Assembly (NCBI GenBank): GCA_002694985.1
Contig: NZNS01000005.1
Coordinates: forward strand, 292,986 to 356,985
Reading direction: 5' to 3'
DNA length: 64,000 bases
Source: Parvibaculum sp.
GTDB lineage: Bacteria; Pseudomonadota; Alphaproteobacteria; Parvibaculales; Parvibaculaceae
Of the stretch, positions 17,750 to 26,802 are shown one piece after another. A program made the position numbers and the translations under genes. Under the pieces are notes generated by a model that was not told the origin of the DNA, ran no database searches, and saw only the letters and a list, made by a program, of their open reading frames with translations. Position 1 is the stretch's first letter. Every line of letters starts with the position of its first letter.

Positions 17750-19140
17750 GCGAGACACTGAAGGTCATATCCCCGGTCGACGGAAGCGTTTACGCCGAAC
17801 GCCCCCTCGCAACATGGGCTGAAATCGACGGCGCCTTGTCGGTTGCGAAGGCAGCACAAGCCGCCTGGAAGTATGTGCCGGTGGCAGAGCGCGCTGCGCT
17901 CTGTCTGCGTTTCGTCGAAGCTTTCCTCGCGATGAAGAACGAGATCATTCCCGAACTTGCGTGGCAGATGGGACGTCCCGTTGCTTTTGGAGCGGGTGAA
18001 CTCAAGGGCTTCGAAGAGCGCGCGCGCTACATGATCGCGATCGCAGGAGATGCCCTGGCGGACATCGACGCGGGCCCCAAGGAAGGCTTCTGCCGCTGGG
18101 TACGCCGCGAACCGGTTGGAACGGTTCTCGTGGTCGCCGCGTGGAACTTCCCTTATCTCATTGCCGTGAACTCTGTTGTGCCCGCCATCATGGCCGGCAA
18201 CGCGGTAATCCTGAAGCATTCGGGCCAGACGCCCCTTTGTGCCGAACGTTTTGCCGCAGCCTTCGCAAAGGCGGGCGCCCCGGATGGCCTTTTCCAGGTC
18301 GCACATATGAGCCATGACACAACAGAGCGCACGATTGCGGATCCGCGCACCGATCTGATCATGTTCACCGGCTCGGTCAGCGGTGGCCATGCCGTCGTGA
18401 AGGCCGCCTCGGACAGATTTGTTGGTATCGGACTTGAGCTCGGCGGCAAGGACCCCGCCTATGTGCGTGCCGACGCGAACTTGTCCTTCGCCGTCGAAAA
18501 TCTGGTGGATGGCGCTTACTTCAATTCCGGCCAGTCCTGCTGTGGCAAGGAACGTCTTTACATCCACGCAGACGTCTATGACGACTTCGTCGAGGGTTTC
18601 GTGGACCTCACGAAAAAGTACAAGCTTGGAAATCCCCTCGACCCGGAAACGACCATCGGTCCCATGGTGCGCACCTCGGCAGCCACCTTCGTCCGCGGCC
18701 AGATAGAACAAGCCAAACGAACCGGTGCGCGGGCGTTGGTGGGGGAGTCACATTTTCCCGCGTCGCAGCCTGGTACCCCCTATCTCGGCCCCGAGGTGCT
18801 GGTCGACGTGAACCACCAGATGGATGTGATGCGAGAGGAAAGCTTCGGCCCCGTCATCGGCATCATGAAAGTCCGCTCAGATGAGGAGGCGATCAAACTG
18901 ATGAACGACAGCCCCTACGGGCTCACGGCATCCGTCTGGACGGAAGACGAGGACGCGGGGGAAAAAATCGGGGAGCAAGTCGACACCGGCACCTTCTTCC
19001 TCAATCGCTGCGACTATCTCGACCCTGCCCTTGCCTGGACCGGCGTGAAGGATAGCGGGCGTGGCGCAACCCTTTCGCGCGTCGGCTACGAATATGTGAC
19101 CCGGCCGAAGAGCTTTCACCTGAGAACCAGAACCAAATGA
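17746..19140 (+). CDS. Aldehyde dehydrogenase
   Basis: NAD(P)-dependent aldehyde dehydrogenase, 464 residues. The general base Glu231 (LELGGKDP) and the nucleophile Cys265 in FNSGQSC are present, and AAWNFPY and FTGSVSGG mark the cofactor fold. The sequence GQSCC has a second cysteine next to the nucleophile. It overlaps the ligase gene by ATGA and the alcohol dehydrogenase gene by 4 bp, so all three are translated as a unit. In context it should oxidise the aldehyde made by the downstream alcohol dehydrogenase or by an amine oxidase, possibly while gamma-glutamyl-protected as PuuC does. Confidence 0.92.
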   Translation: MSETLKVISPVDGSVYAERPLATWAEIDGALSVAKAAQAAWKYVPVAERAALCLRFVEAFLAMKNEIIPELAWQMGRPVAFGAGELKGFEERARYMIAIAGDALADIDAGPKEGFCRWVRREPVGTVLVVAAWNFPYLIAVNSVVPAIMAGNAVILKHSGQTPLCAERFAAAFAKAGAPDGLFQVAHMSHDTTERTIADPRTDLIMFTGSVSGGHAVVKAASDRFVGIGLELGGKDPAYVRADANLSFAVENLVDGAYFNSGQSCCGKERLYIHADVYDDFVEGFVDLTKKYKLGNPLDPETTIGPMVRTSAATFVRGQIEQAKRTGARALVGESHFPASQPGTPYLGPEVLVDVNHQMDVMREESFGPVIGIMKVRSDEEAIKLMNDSPYGLTASVWTEDEDAGEKIGEQVDTGTFFLNRCDYLDPALAWTGVKDSGRGATLSRVGYEYVTRPKSFHLRTRTK

Positions 19141-20315
19141 TGGACGCCTATCCAAGCCTGAGTGGCAACTGGAACTTCCCGACCAAGATGCGCTTCGGTC
19201 CGGGACGTATTGCAGAATTGGCAGAAGCCTGTTCGGTAGCGGGCATAAACCGCCCCTTGCTCGTGACCGATCCGGGCTTGAAACCGCTGCCGATGATCGC
19301 CGAAACGCTTGCCCTGCTCGAAAAGAACGGTATCCCCCCCGCTCTCTTCACCGATATTCATTCGAACCCTGTGGGCTCGGACATCGAAGCAGGCATCAAG
19401 GCCTTCCTCAATGGCAAGCATGATGGCGTCATCGTTCTCGGCGGTGGCAGCGCCATGGACGCAGGCAAAGCTATCGCCTTCATGTCCGGTCAGACCCGCC
19501 CCCTATGGGACTATGAAGACCGGGAAGACTGGTGGACACGCGCAGACCCTGAAGGCATCGCGCCAGTGATCGCGATCCCGACCACGGCGGGGACGGGCTC
19601 CGAAGTTGGACGCGCCGCCGTCATCACGGATGAAAGCGATCACACCAAGAAGATCATCTTCCACCCGAAGATGATGCCGGTAGAGGTGATCTGCGACCCG
19701 GAACTAACAACCGGGCTGCCGCCTCACATAACGGCTGCAACCGGCATGGATGCGCTTTCTCACAATCTGGAAGCCTGGTGCTCGCCTTTCTGGCACCCGC
19801 TTGCGCAGGGTGTTGCGCTGGAAGGCATGCGGCTCGTCAAGGATTGGCTACCCGTGGCAACAAAACGTGGCAGCAACATCGAGGCACGAGCCTTCATGAT
19901 GGCTGCCTCCTCCATGGGGGCGACCGCATTCCAGAAGGGGCTCGGCTCTATGCACGCAATGAGCCATCCATGCTCATCACTGCGTGGTACACATCACGGC
20001 CTCACCAATGCCGTCGTCATGCCCTATGTGCTCGTCCATAACAAAGCGGCCATTGAAGACAAGCTGACGGCTGCGGCGCGCTATCTCGACCTAAAGAACC
20101 AGAGTTTTTCCGGCTTTGTGGACTGGGTGCTGGCTTTGCGCGAGGAAGTTGGCATTCCGCATACGCTGAAGGAAATAGGGGTCGATACCGATATCATTCC
20201 CGAAGCGGCCCCCATGGCACTTGAAGATCCCTCGAATGGCGGCAATCCGCTGCCCATGAGCGTTGCCGCGTATGAAGCACTCTACGCCAATGCCATTGAG
20301 GGGCGTCTCACCTGA
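19137..20315 (+). CDS. Iron-containing alcohol dehydrogenase
   Basis: Group III (Fe) alcohol dehydrogenase of 392 residues. The NAD motif GGGSAMDAGKAIA is at 102-114, and the metal ligands Asp205, His209 (TGMDALSHN), His273 and His287 are spaced as in FucO. It probably oxidises an alcohol to the aldehyde consumed by the preceding aldehyde dehydrogenase, or detoxifies the aldehyde in reverse. It ends 3 bp from a convergent small gene. Substrate is unknown; the operon suggests an amino-alcohol or its gamma-glutamyl derivative. Confidence 0.93.
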   Translation: MMDAYPSLSGNWNFPTKMRFGPGRIAELAEACSVAGINRPLLVTDPGLKPLPMIAETLALLEKNGIPPALFTDIHSNPVGSDIEAGIKAFLNGKHDGVIVLGGGSAMDAGKAIAFMSGQTRPLWDYEDREDWWTRADPEGIAPVIAIPTTAGTGSEVGRAAVITDESDHTKKIIFHPKMMPVEVICDPELTTGLPPHITAATGMDALSHNLEAWCSPFWHPLAQGVALEGMRLVKDWLPVATKRGSNIEARAFMMAASSMGATAFQKGLGSMHAMSHPCSSLRGTHHGLTNAVVMPYVLVHNKAAIEDKLTAAARYLDLKNQSFSGFVDWVLALREEVGIPHTLKEIGVDTDIIPEAAPMALEDPSNGGNPLPMSVAAYEALYANAIEGRLT

Positions 20316-20318
20316 TCC

Positions 20319-20612
20319 TCAGCGAGGCTGCCCCGGCACCCAGTTGCCGTCCCTGTCATAGTGACCGGGGATATAGCCCTTCGACTCCTGTGATGGCGCG
20401 ACGGGCGGAAGAGGTGCGCCGTCGCGCATTTGAGGTCTTACCCATCCGCCATATTCGCTTTTATGGCCGGGGATGAAGCTCTTGCGTGGCTCCGGCTTTG
20501 CCACCGGATTGGGGATGGTCTGGAGTTGTGGCAGTTCGGATGACGTAGGGCCACGCGCGAACGCGGGGGTCGCAATCAAGACAGCAAAAATGAGGGGCAA
20601 AATCTCTTTCAT
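20319..20612 (-). CDS. Small secreted protein with two PGH(x)nGxWV repeats
   Basis: A 97-residue protein of unknown function. Residues 1-19 form a clean signal peptide (cleavage after AFA-RG). The mature part is Pro/Gly-rich and contains two similar segments, FIPGHKSEYGGWV and YIPGHYDRDGNWVPG, resembling the short aromatic turn repeats found in other small exported alphaproteobacterial proteins. There is no membrane anchor or cysteine. It is divergent from panC and convergent with the alcohol dehydrogenase. Confidence 0.7.
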   Translation of the reverse strand: MKEILPLIFAVLIATPAFARGPTSSELPQLQTIPNPVAKPEPRKSFIPGHKSEYGGWVRPQMRDGAPLPPVAPSQESKGYIPGHYDRDGNWVPGQPR

Positions 20613-20708
20613 GATGAAGATATAGGTCTCTTCTGCACGAAATCGAGCGCAATTGATGTCTGCCCTTTGCGCCGCTATCTTCCGCGCGGCTTACCGGAGG
20701 ATACGACC

Positions 20709-21575
20709 ATGCCGCTCGACACCAAGAGCTATGAAATTCCAGTTGCCCGCAGTGCTGCCGATCTCCGAGAGGCTGTCGCCGCGTGGCGCGCCGAGGGATT
20801 GAGTGTCGCCCTCGTGCCGACCATGGGTGCATTGCACGAAGGCCATCTCTCGCTTGTCGATCTGGCGCGCAAGAATGCGGACCGGACCATCGTCTCCATC
20901 TTCGTCAATCCCACGCAATTTGCGCCAAACGAGGACTTCTCTGCTTATCCTCGCACCGAAGCAGCAGACGCCGCCAAACTTGAAGGCAAGGCGGACCTGA
21001 TCTTCGCACCGAATGCCGAGGACATGTACCCGGAAGGATTCTCGACGACGATTTCCCTCACGGGTGTCAGCGAACCACTCGAGGGAACATTCCGCCCCAC
21101 GCATTTTGCAGGTGTCGCCACCGTCGTTGCGAAACTCATTCTTCGTGCCATGCCGGATATCGCAATCTTCGGCGAGAAGGACTGGCAGCAACTCATGGTG
21201 ATCCGCCGCATGGTCGCGGATCTCGATATCCCGACCAAAATTCTTGGCGGTCCGATCGTGCGCGAGCCGGATGGCCTCGCCCTGTCATCGCGCAATGTCT
21301 ACCTCTCACCGGAAGAACGAAAGGCGGCCGGCCAGCTCAATGTGATCCTGCGCGAAACGGCAGCAAGCGTGGCAAACGGCGCGCCGATTTCGGAAGCAAC
21401 CGCAAAAGGTGGAAAGCGTATCCTCGCGCTCGGCTTCGAAAAGCTCGATTATCTGGAGGTTCGCGATGCAGCTTCGCTCGCCCCCTTTCCAAATGACAGA
21501 CCGACGGCTCCGGCACGTATTCTTGTTGCCGCAAAGATCGGCAAAACGCGCCTCATCGACAATATGCCGGTCTGA
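20709..21575 (+). CDS. panC: Pantothenate synthetase
   Basis: Joins pantoate and beta-alanine with ATP to make pantothenate for coenzyme A. 288 residues from the ATG at 20709, which has a GGAGG site 9 bp upstream. The nucleotide-binding PTMGALHEGH (37-46), FVNPTQF and GEKDWQQL motifs are all present. panB is not adjacent. The frame extends upstream of the chosen start, but without family sequence. Confidence 0.97.
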   Translation: MPLDTKSYEIPVARSAADLREAVAAWRAEGLSVALVPTMGALHEGHLSLVDLARKNADRTIVSIFVNPTQFAPNEDFSAYPRTEAADAAKLEGKADLIFAPNAEDMYPEGFSTTISLTGVSEPLEGTFRPTHFAGVATVVAKLILRAMPDIAIFGEKDWQQLMVIRRMVADLDIPTKILGGPIVREPDGLALSSRNVYLSPEERKAAGQLNVILRETAASVANGAPISEATAKGGKRILALGFEKLDYLEVRDAASLAPFPNDRPTAPARILVAAKIGKTRLIDNMPV

Positions 21576-21630
21576 AGAGTTTCAAAGATACGTCTTGAAT
21601 CAGTCGCGTTGATTCATCTTTCAGGTGGGG

Positions 21631-22065
21631 TCAGAGAAGCCCCAGCTCTTCGAGTTCCCGGCGCATTTCCTCTGGCATGTCGTCTTCGACCTCGCCTCTT
21701 TTCACATCGGGGGGAGCATCCTTCGGGTCCAGATAGCGCCAGCCCTGAAAGGGCCGCCGCTCTTGTCGTCGCGTTGCCACTATCTCCTTGTCGAGAACGA
21801 GCCGGCAGCGTCCAACCCCCTCACTATCCGTGAAGGGCTCGATAGCTATAAGTTTCTGACGGCACCGGATAACGCCTTTCATCACCCAGTAGAGCGAGCC
21901 GCCTGCGAGGAGTTCGTCGGCTCGCTTGGGTGTCATGCGCGTTACGTGAGCAAGAACCTGAGGCTGCTTCAGCTTCTTCATCTCGGCAAGGCGCGCGGCC
22001 TGCCATGTCGCCAGGTCTGAAACATCCTCGGCGCCGACGCAGAGCTTGACGAGGTGAACCGTCAC
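21631..22065 (-). CDS. DUF1489-family protein
   Basis: A 144-residue soluble protein matching the DUF1489 family of Alphaproteobacteria (start MTVHLVKLCVGAEDVSDL, central GSLYWVMKGVIRCRQ, C-terminal acidic DDMPEEMRRELEELGLL). No catalytic motif is recognisable and the function is unknown. It is the last gene of the mccB-mccA unit: its ATG overlaps the mccA stop by 4 bp, so it is translationally coupled to methylcrotonyl-CoA carboxylase. Confidence 0.82.
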   Translation of the reverse strand: MTVHLVKLCVGAEDVSDLATWQAARLAEMKKLKQPQVLAHVTRMTPKRADELLAGGSLYWVMKGVIRCRQKLIAIEPFTDSEGVGRCRLVLDKEIVATRRQERRPFQGWRYLDPKDAPPDVKRGEVEDDMPEEMRRELEELGLL

Positions 22066-24086
22066 TCCGCCTTCTCCTCGAAGGAAACAAGCACAGCGCC
22101 GGCCTCCACCTGGTCACCGACCGCAACACGAACATCCGCGACGACGGAATCTACTCCTGCGACCAGCGTCTGCTCCATCTTCATCGCTTCCATCACGACA
22201 AGCCCGGCACCTTTCTTCACTCTGGCGCCCGACTCAGCCAGAACCTGGATGATCTTGCCGGGCATCGGTGCCTTGAGCGCTCCAGTATCCGCATCCGACG
22301 CCACATCGACGTCCATCGGGTCGACGATCTCGAATTCGGTCGCAGCACCCTCATGGAGGAGGATAAAGCCTGTCCCTTTTTGCACGCAAGAAGCCGTGAG
22401 ACGAACCCCGTCGACCGTCGCCGTCAGCGCATGATCATCATCCATGACAGCAGAGACGACGATTTCCTCGCCATCGGCGCACGCTCCGGCAATACGCCAT
22501 CCATCGCCATCCGGCGTAACGGTAAGCGTAACCTCCTCGTCCGCAACGGTAAACTTCAGCACTTCGCTCCGGTGTCCGCCAAGAACCCAGCTGTCATTCG
22601 CGGCCCAGGGTGAATGGGGTTCGTCTCGCCGTTGTTGAGCAACCTCGGCATCGGTTTTGCGCTGCAGAAGATGCCCTGCCACGCCAAGGGCGAGAACACG
22701 TGCCCCCACACATCTCCCGGGAACAAGTGCGTCAAGATGGCGGTCAATGAAGCCTGTGTCGATATCCCCGGCCATGAAGGCATCATGCCCCATGACAGCC
22801 GCGAGAAAGGCGAGATTGGTTTTCGGACCCGCCACTTCCATGCGCGAAAGAAATCCCCGAAGTGTACGGAGCGCAATCAGCCGGGTCTCGCCATGCGCGA
22901 TGATCTTCCCGATCATCGGGTCATAAAACATGCTGACTTCATCACCCTCGCGTACCCCCATATCGGTACGGACATGAGGCATGTTGGAGGGTGCGCGCAA
23001 TCTCAGCATCCTGCCGGTCGATGGAAAAAAATTCTTCGCCGGATCTTCTGCATAGAGGCGCACCTCAACAGCGTGTCCGTTCAGCGGCACCTCGCTCTGC
23101 GTCATGGGCAGATGTTCGCCACTGGCAACGCGGAGCTGCCATTCCACGAGGTCGAGCCCGGTGATCGCTTCCGTCACCGGATGCTCCACCTGAAGCCGCG
23201 TATTCATTTCCATGAACCAGAAACTGTCGGCCTTCAGGCCTTCGCTCGCATCGGCAATGAACTCAACCGTACCTGCGCCGCTATAACCGATAGCCTTGGC
23301 AGCCGCGACCGCCGCTTCGCCCATGGTCTTCCGCATCTCGGGCGGCATTCCGGGTGCAGGAGCTTCTTCGATCACCTTCTGATGACGACGCTGCAACGAG
23401 CAATCGCGCTCGTGAAGTGACACAGCCCGCCCATGACTATCGGCAAAGACCTGAATTTCGATATGACGCGGACGCGCGACATATTTTTCGACCAGCACAC
23501 GCTCGTCACCGAAAGCCGAACCCGCCTCGCGTTGCGCGCTTTTTAATTCCTTCGCGAAGTCGGCGGGCTCGTCGACACGGCGCATACCCTTGCCGCCCCC
23601 GCCTGCCACAGCCTTGATGAGAACCGGGTAGCCGATTTTCTCCGCTTGCACGCTCAGGAAATCCGCATCCTGGTTGTCACCGTGATAGCCGGGAACGACA
23701 GGCACCCCTGCCTTTTCCATCAGCACCTTGGCTGCATCCTTGAGCCCCATGGCACGTATCGCATCTGCGGGCGGCCCCACGAAAACGAGCCCCGCCTTCG
23801 CGCAGGCTTCCGCGAAACTCGCGTTCTCCGAGAGGAAACCATAGCCCGGATGCACGGCCTCTGCGCCGGAGCGCGCACAGGCATCGAGAATAGCCTCAAC
23901 CCGGAGATAGCTTTCAGCCGCTGGAGCTGGCCCGATCCTGTAGGCCTCGTCGGCTTCCGCTACGTGGTAGGCATTGGCATCGGCATCCGAATAGACAGCA
24001 ATGGTCTTCAGGCCCATGCGACGCGCGGTGCGGATGATGCGGACGGCGATTTCGCCACGATTGGCGATCAGGAGAGATTTGAACAT
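22062..24086 (-). CDS. mccA: Methylcrotonyl-CoA carboxylase biotin-containing subunit
   Basis: Carboxylates its own biotin for transfer to 3-methylcrotonyl-CoA in leucine degradation. 674 residues from MFKSLLIANRGEIAVR at 24086. Biotin carboxylase domain with ATP-grasp loop GGGGKGM and EMNTRLQVEHPVTE, then a linker domain, then biotinyl domain with the acceptor Lys636 in VMEAMKMEQ. Identity as MCC rather than propionyl- or acetyl-CoA carboxylase rests on its pairing with mccB 10 bp upstream and on the nearby isovaleryl-CoA dehydrogenase; pccA in this window is a distinct paralogue. Confidence 0.92.
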   Translation of the reverse strand: MFKSLLIANRGEIAVRIIRTARRMGLKTIAVYSDADANAYHVAEADEAYRIGPAPAAESYLRVEAILDACARSGAEAVHPGYGFLSENASFAEACAKAGLVFVGPPADAIRAMGLKDAAKVLMEKAGVPVVPGYHGDNQDADFLSVQAEKIGYPVLIKAVAGGGGKGMRRVDEPADFAKELKSAQREAGSAFGDERVLVEKYVARPRHIEIQVFADSHGRAVSLHERDCSLQRRHQKVIEEAPAPGMPPEMRKTMGEAAVAAAKAIGYSGAGTVEFIADASEGLKADSFWFMEMNTRLQVEHPVTEAITGLDLVEWQLRVASGEHLPMTQSEVPLNGHAVEVRLYAEDPAKNFFPSTGRMLRLRAPSNMPHVRTDMGVREGDEVSMFYDPMIGKIIAHGETRLIALRTLRGFLSRMEVAGPKTNLAFLAAVMGHDAFMAGDIDTGFIDRHLDALVPGRCVGARVLALGVAGHLLQRKTDAEVAQQRRDEPHSPWAANDSWVLGGHRSEVLKFTVADEEVTLTVTPDGDGWRIAGACADGEEIVVSAVMDDDHALTATVDGVRLTASCVQKGTGFILLHEGAATEFEIVDPMDVDVASDADTGALKAPMPGKIIQVLAESGARVKKGAGLVVMEAMKMEQTLVAGVDSVVADVRVAVGDQVEAGAVLVSFEEKAE

Positions 24087-24096
24087 GTGCCTCTCC

Positions 24097-25698
24097 TCAC
24101 ATCCGGAAGACGCCGAAGGGCGTCTCCGGTATTTCTGCGTTGAGGGTTGCCGAGAAGGCGAGCGCCAGAACGCGCCGCGTCTCCGAAGGAGCGATGATCC
24201 CGTCATCCCATAGCCGCGCCGTTGCAAACCAGGGATGCCCCTCTTCGTCATATTTCGCCCGGATCGGTGCCTTGAAGGCATCTGCTTCTTCCGGCGTCCA
24301 TTTATCCGCATCGCGGTGAACCGTTGCGAGTACGCTCGCTGCCTGCTCGCCACCCATCACGGAAATGCGCGCATTGGGCCAGGTAAAAAGGAACCGCGGT
24401 GAATAGGCACGACCGCACATGCCGTAATTTCCTGCACCATAGGAACCGCCAATGATGAGCGTAATTTTCGGCACATTTGCGGAAGCGACCGCCGTCACCA
24501 GCTTGGCGCCATCCTTGGCGATACCGCCGGTTTCGTATTCGCGGCCAACCATGAAGCCCGCAATATTCTGAAGAAAGAGCAGCGGTACCTTTCGCTGACA
24601 GCAGAGTTCGATGAAATGAGCGCCCTTGAGCGCCGACTCCGAAAAGAGAATACCGTTATTCGCAATTATGCCGACGGGAATCCCGTGTATGTGAGCAAAA
24701 CCGCAGACAAGCGTTGTGCCGTAAAGCTTCTTGAATTCGTCGAAATCAGAGTCGTCCACCAGCCGCGCAATCACTTCCCGCACATCGTATTGAACCGACA
24801 ACGAGGCTGGGACAATGCCGTCGAGTTCAGCCATGTCGTAAAGCGGTGCCTTCGGTTCAGCGAGTGGAATGGCGACAGATTTCTTTCTGTTAAGCGTACC
24901 TGCGATCTGGCGCGCAATAGCGAGCGCATGGGCATCATCCACCGCATAATGATCGGTAACACCCGACTTGCGGGAATGAACGTCGGCACCACCGAGATCT
25001 TCTGCCGTTACGATCTCACCTGTTGCCGCCTTCACCAACGGAGGCCCGCCAAGAAAGATCGTACCTTGTTTGCGCACGATGACTGTCTCATCGGACATGG
25101 CAGGCACATAAGCACCGCCCGCCGTACACGAGCCCATGACGACCGCAACCTGTGGAATACCCTTCGCGGACATGCGCGCCTGATTGTAAAAGATGCGGCC
25201 AAAATGCTCCCGGTCAGGGAAGATATCCGCCTGGTTTGGCAAGTTCGCGCCGCCGGAATCCACGAGATAAAAGCAGGGAAGGTTGTTTTCGAGCGCGACT
25301 TCCTGCGCACGAAGGTGCTTCTTCACCGTCACAGGGTAATAGGTTCCGCCCTTGATAGTCGCATCATTGCAGACAATCACGCATTCCTGCCCCGCGATCC
25401 GCCCGATACCGGTGATGATGCCGGCTGCATTGATCGCCTCACCATACATGCCGTGCGCCGCCATCGGGGATAGTTCCAGAAAAGGCGTTCCCGGATCGAC
25501 AAGCCCATAAACGCGGTCCCGTGGCAGCATTTTTCCGCGCGACACATGGCGTTCGCGTGAGCGCTCATCACCACCGAGCGCTGCCTGCGTCCGCTCAGCG
25601 TTAAGCGCGGCTGTCAGCGCCGCCATCGCCTCCGCATTTTCCTTGAAGCGGGCATCGCGCGTATTGACGCTAGTTTTCAAAATGGCCACGACCGTCAT
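24097..25698 (-). CDS. mccB: Methylcrotonyl-CoA carboxylase carboxyltransferase subunit
   Basis: 533-residue carboxyltransferase transferring CO2 from biotin to 3-methylcrotonyl-CoA. The family landmarks are [67 protein letters not shown] and [16 protein letters not shown], all typical of MCC beta and absent from PccB. First gene of mccB-mccA-DUF1489. Its 5' end faces the TetR regulator gene across a 90-bp gap with a palindromic operator. Confidence 0.95.
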   Translation of the reverse strand: MTVVAILKTSVNTRDARFKENAEAMAALTAALNAERTQAALGGDERSRERHVSRGKMLPRDRVYGLVDPGTPFLELSPMAAHGMYGEAINAAGIITGIGRIAGQECVIVCNDATIKGGTYYPVTVKKHLRAQEVALENNLPCFYLVDSGGANLPNQADIFPDREHFGRIFYNQARMSAKGIPQVAVVMGSCTAGGAYVPAMSDETVIVRKQGTIFLGGPPLVKAATGEIVTAEDLGGADVHSRKSGVTDHYAVDDAHALAIARQIAGTLNRKKSVAIPLAEPKAPLYDMAELDGIVPASLSVQYDVREVIARLVDDSDFDEFKKLYGTTLVCGFAHIHGIPVGIIANNGILFSESALKGAHFIELCCQRKVPLLFLQNIAGFMVGREYETGGIAKDGAKLVTAVASANVPKITLIIGGSYGAGNYGMCGRAYSPRFLFTWPNARISVMGGEQAASVLATVHRDADKWTPEEADAFKAPIRAKYDEEGHPWFATARLWDDGIIAPSETRRVLALAFSATLNAEIPETPFGVFRM

Positions 25699-25729
25699 TC
25701 CTCAGGCTGGATTTTTTATAAAAACGATC

Positions 25730-25741
25730 ATACGTTCGTAT
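25730..25741. promoter_or_regulatory. Candidate TetR operator ATACG-TT-CGTAT
   Basis: A 12-bp inverted repeat (ATACG, two bases, CGTAT) in the 90-bp gap between divergent mccB and the TetR-family gene, within an AT-rich stretch. Position and symmetry fit an autoregulatory operator that would control both the leucine catabolic unit and the regulator itself. I did not find the same motif before the thiolase or ivd genes. Confidence 0.5.
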
Positions 25742-25788
25742 TTAAGGGCAAGCAAGACCGGGAACGCCCAGGAACGAAGGATCATCTA

Positions 25789-26379
25789 TTGAGCAGAACG
25801 GCAGGCTCCTCGGGAAAGAAAACACTTGCCGCCATTCGCGAGGCGGGCCTCGACCTTGTTCACGAGCATGGCTTCGAGGCAATGAGCTTGCGCCAGCTTG
25901 CCGCCCGCGTCGGCCTGCAGCCAGGCTCGCTCTACAATCACATCGAAACAAAGCAGGATCTGCTCTTTGACCTGATCCACAACCATATGGTGACGCTGCT
26001 TGCGAGCATCGACGCAGAACTCGAGGGAATCGACGATCCGCTGGAAAGGCTCAAGGCTTTCATCGCCTTTCACCTCACCTACCATATCGAACGCAAGCGA
26101 GAGGTCTTTATCGGCTCGTCAGAGCTTCGCAGCCTCGAACCGAAGAACCACAGAAAGATCGTGGCGCTGCGCAAAAGCTATGAAGAACGGCTCTACGAAA
26201 TTCTGGAACAAGGCTGTGCCCAAAGGCTGTTCAAAATTGAGGACATACGTGTCAGCACCTATGCAATCCTCGCCATGCTGACCGGCATATGCACATGGTA
26301 CGATGCGAAAGGTCGGGTCGACCGGAAGACGCTGATCGATATTCACACCCGTCTCGTGTTGCAGGGCGTGCTGAAATAA
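25789..26379 (+). CDS. TetR-family transcriptional regulator
   Basis: 196-residue repressor-type regulator starting at TTG 25789 (no in-frame ATG precedes the helix-turn-helix). The DNA-binding part spans about residues 10-58, with AMSLRQLAARVGLQPGSLYNHIETKQDLL as the recognisable HTH core; the C-terminal ligand domain resembles the TetR group tied to acyl-CoA metabolism (for instance KstR2-like proteins). Divergent from mccB, so it likely senses an acyl-CoA of leucine degradation. The inducer is inference. Confidence 0.88.
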   Translation: MSRTAGSSGKKTLAAIREAGLDLVHEHGFEAMSLRQLAARVGLQPGSLYNHIETKQDLLFDLIHNHMVTLLASIDAELEGIDDPLERLKAFIAFHLTYHIERKREVFIGSSELRSLEPKNHRKIVALRKSYEERLYEILEQGCAQRLFKIEDIRVSTYAILAMLTGICTWYDAKGRVDRKTLIDIHTRLVLQGVLK

Positions 26380-26394
26380 TCCGTGGAGAAACCG

Positions 26395-26802
26395 ATGTCC
26401 GCGATACATGACGCCGACGCACGAAAATTCCTGAACAGCTGGTACGCCTATGTAGAAAAGCACGACCCCGCGCTGCTGGACGGACTGATCGCCGATGGCG
26501 CGGAGATATCCTCACCCGCTTTCTACAAACCCAAGGCTTCAAAGGACTATGTGATCGCGATCCTGACGGCAGTGATGCAGGGTTTCGAGGACTTCACGTA
26601 CACCAAGGAATGGGTGGACGGGCACGAGATTATCCTCGAATTCGAAGCCCGCATCGGCGACATCCGTCTGAAAGGTATCGACCGTTTTACCGTAAACGGC
26701 AACGGTCAGATGACTCACATCGAAGTTCTCATCCGCCCGCTGAACGGCCTCATTGCTCTCGCCGAACATGTGAAGGCGGCACTCTCGAAAGAGCCCGCCT
26801 AG
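26395..26802 (+). CDS. SnoaL/NTF2-like fold protein
   Basis: 135-residue alpha+beta-barrel protein of the SnoaL-like/nuclear transport factor 2 superfamily. Segments ARKFLNSWYAYVEKHD, YVIAILTAVMQGFEDFTY and DRFTVNGNGQMTHIEVLIRPLNGL show the helix-strand pattern, including the helix lining the cavity. Members are enzymes or binding proteins; no catalytic residue set stands out. It follows the TetR gene by 15 bp (GTGGAG ribosome site before ATG 26395) and its end overlaps the convergent thiolase gene by 4 bp. Confidence 0.7.
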   Translation: MSAIHDADARKFLNSWYAYVEKHDPALLDGLIADGAEISSPAFYKPKASKDYVIAILTAVMQGFEDFTYTKEWVDGHEIILEFEARIGDIRLKGIDRFTVNGNGQMTHIEVLIRPLNGLIALAEHVKAALSKEPA

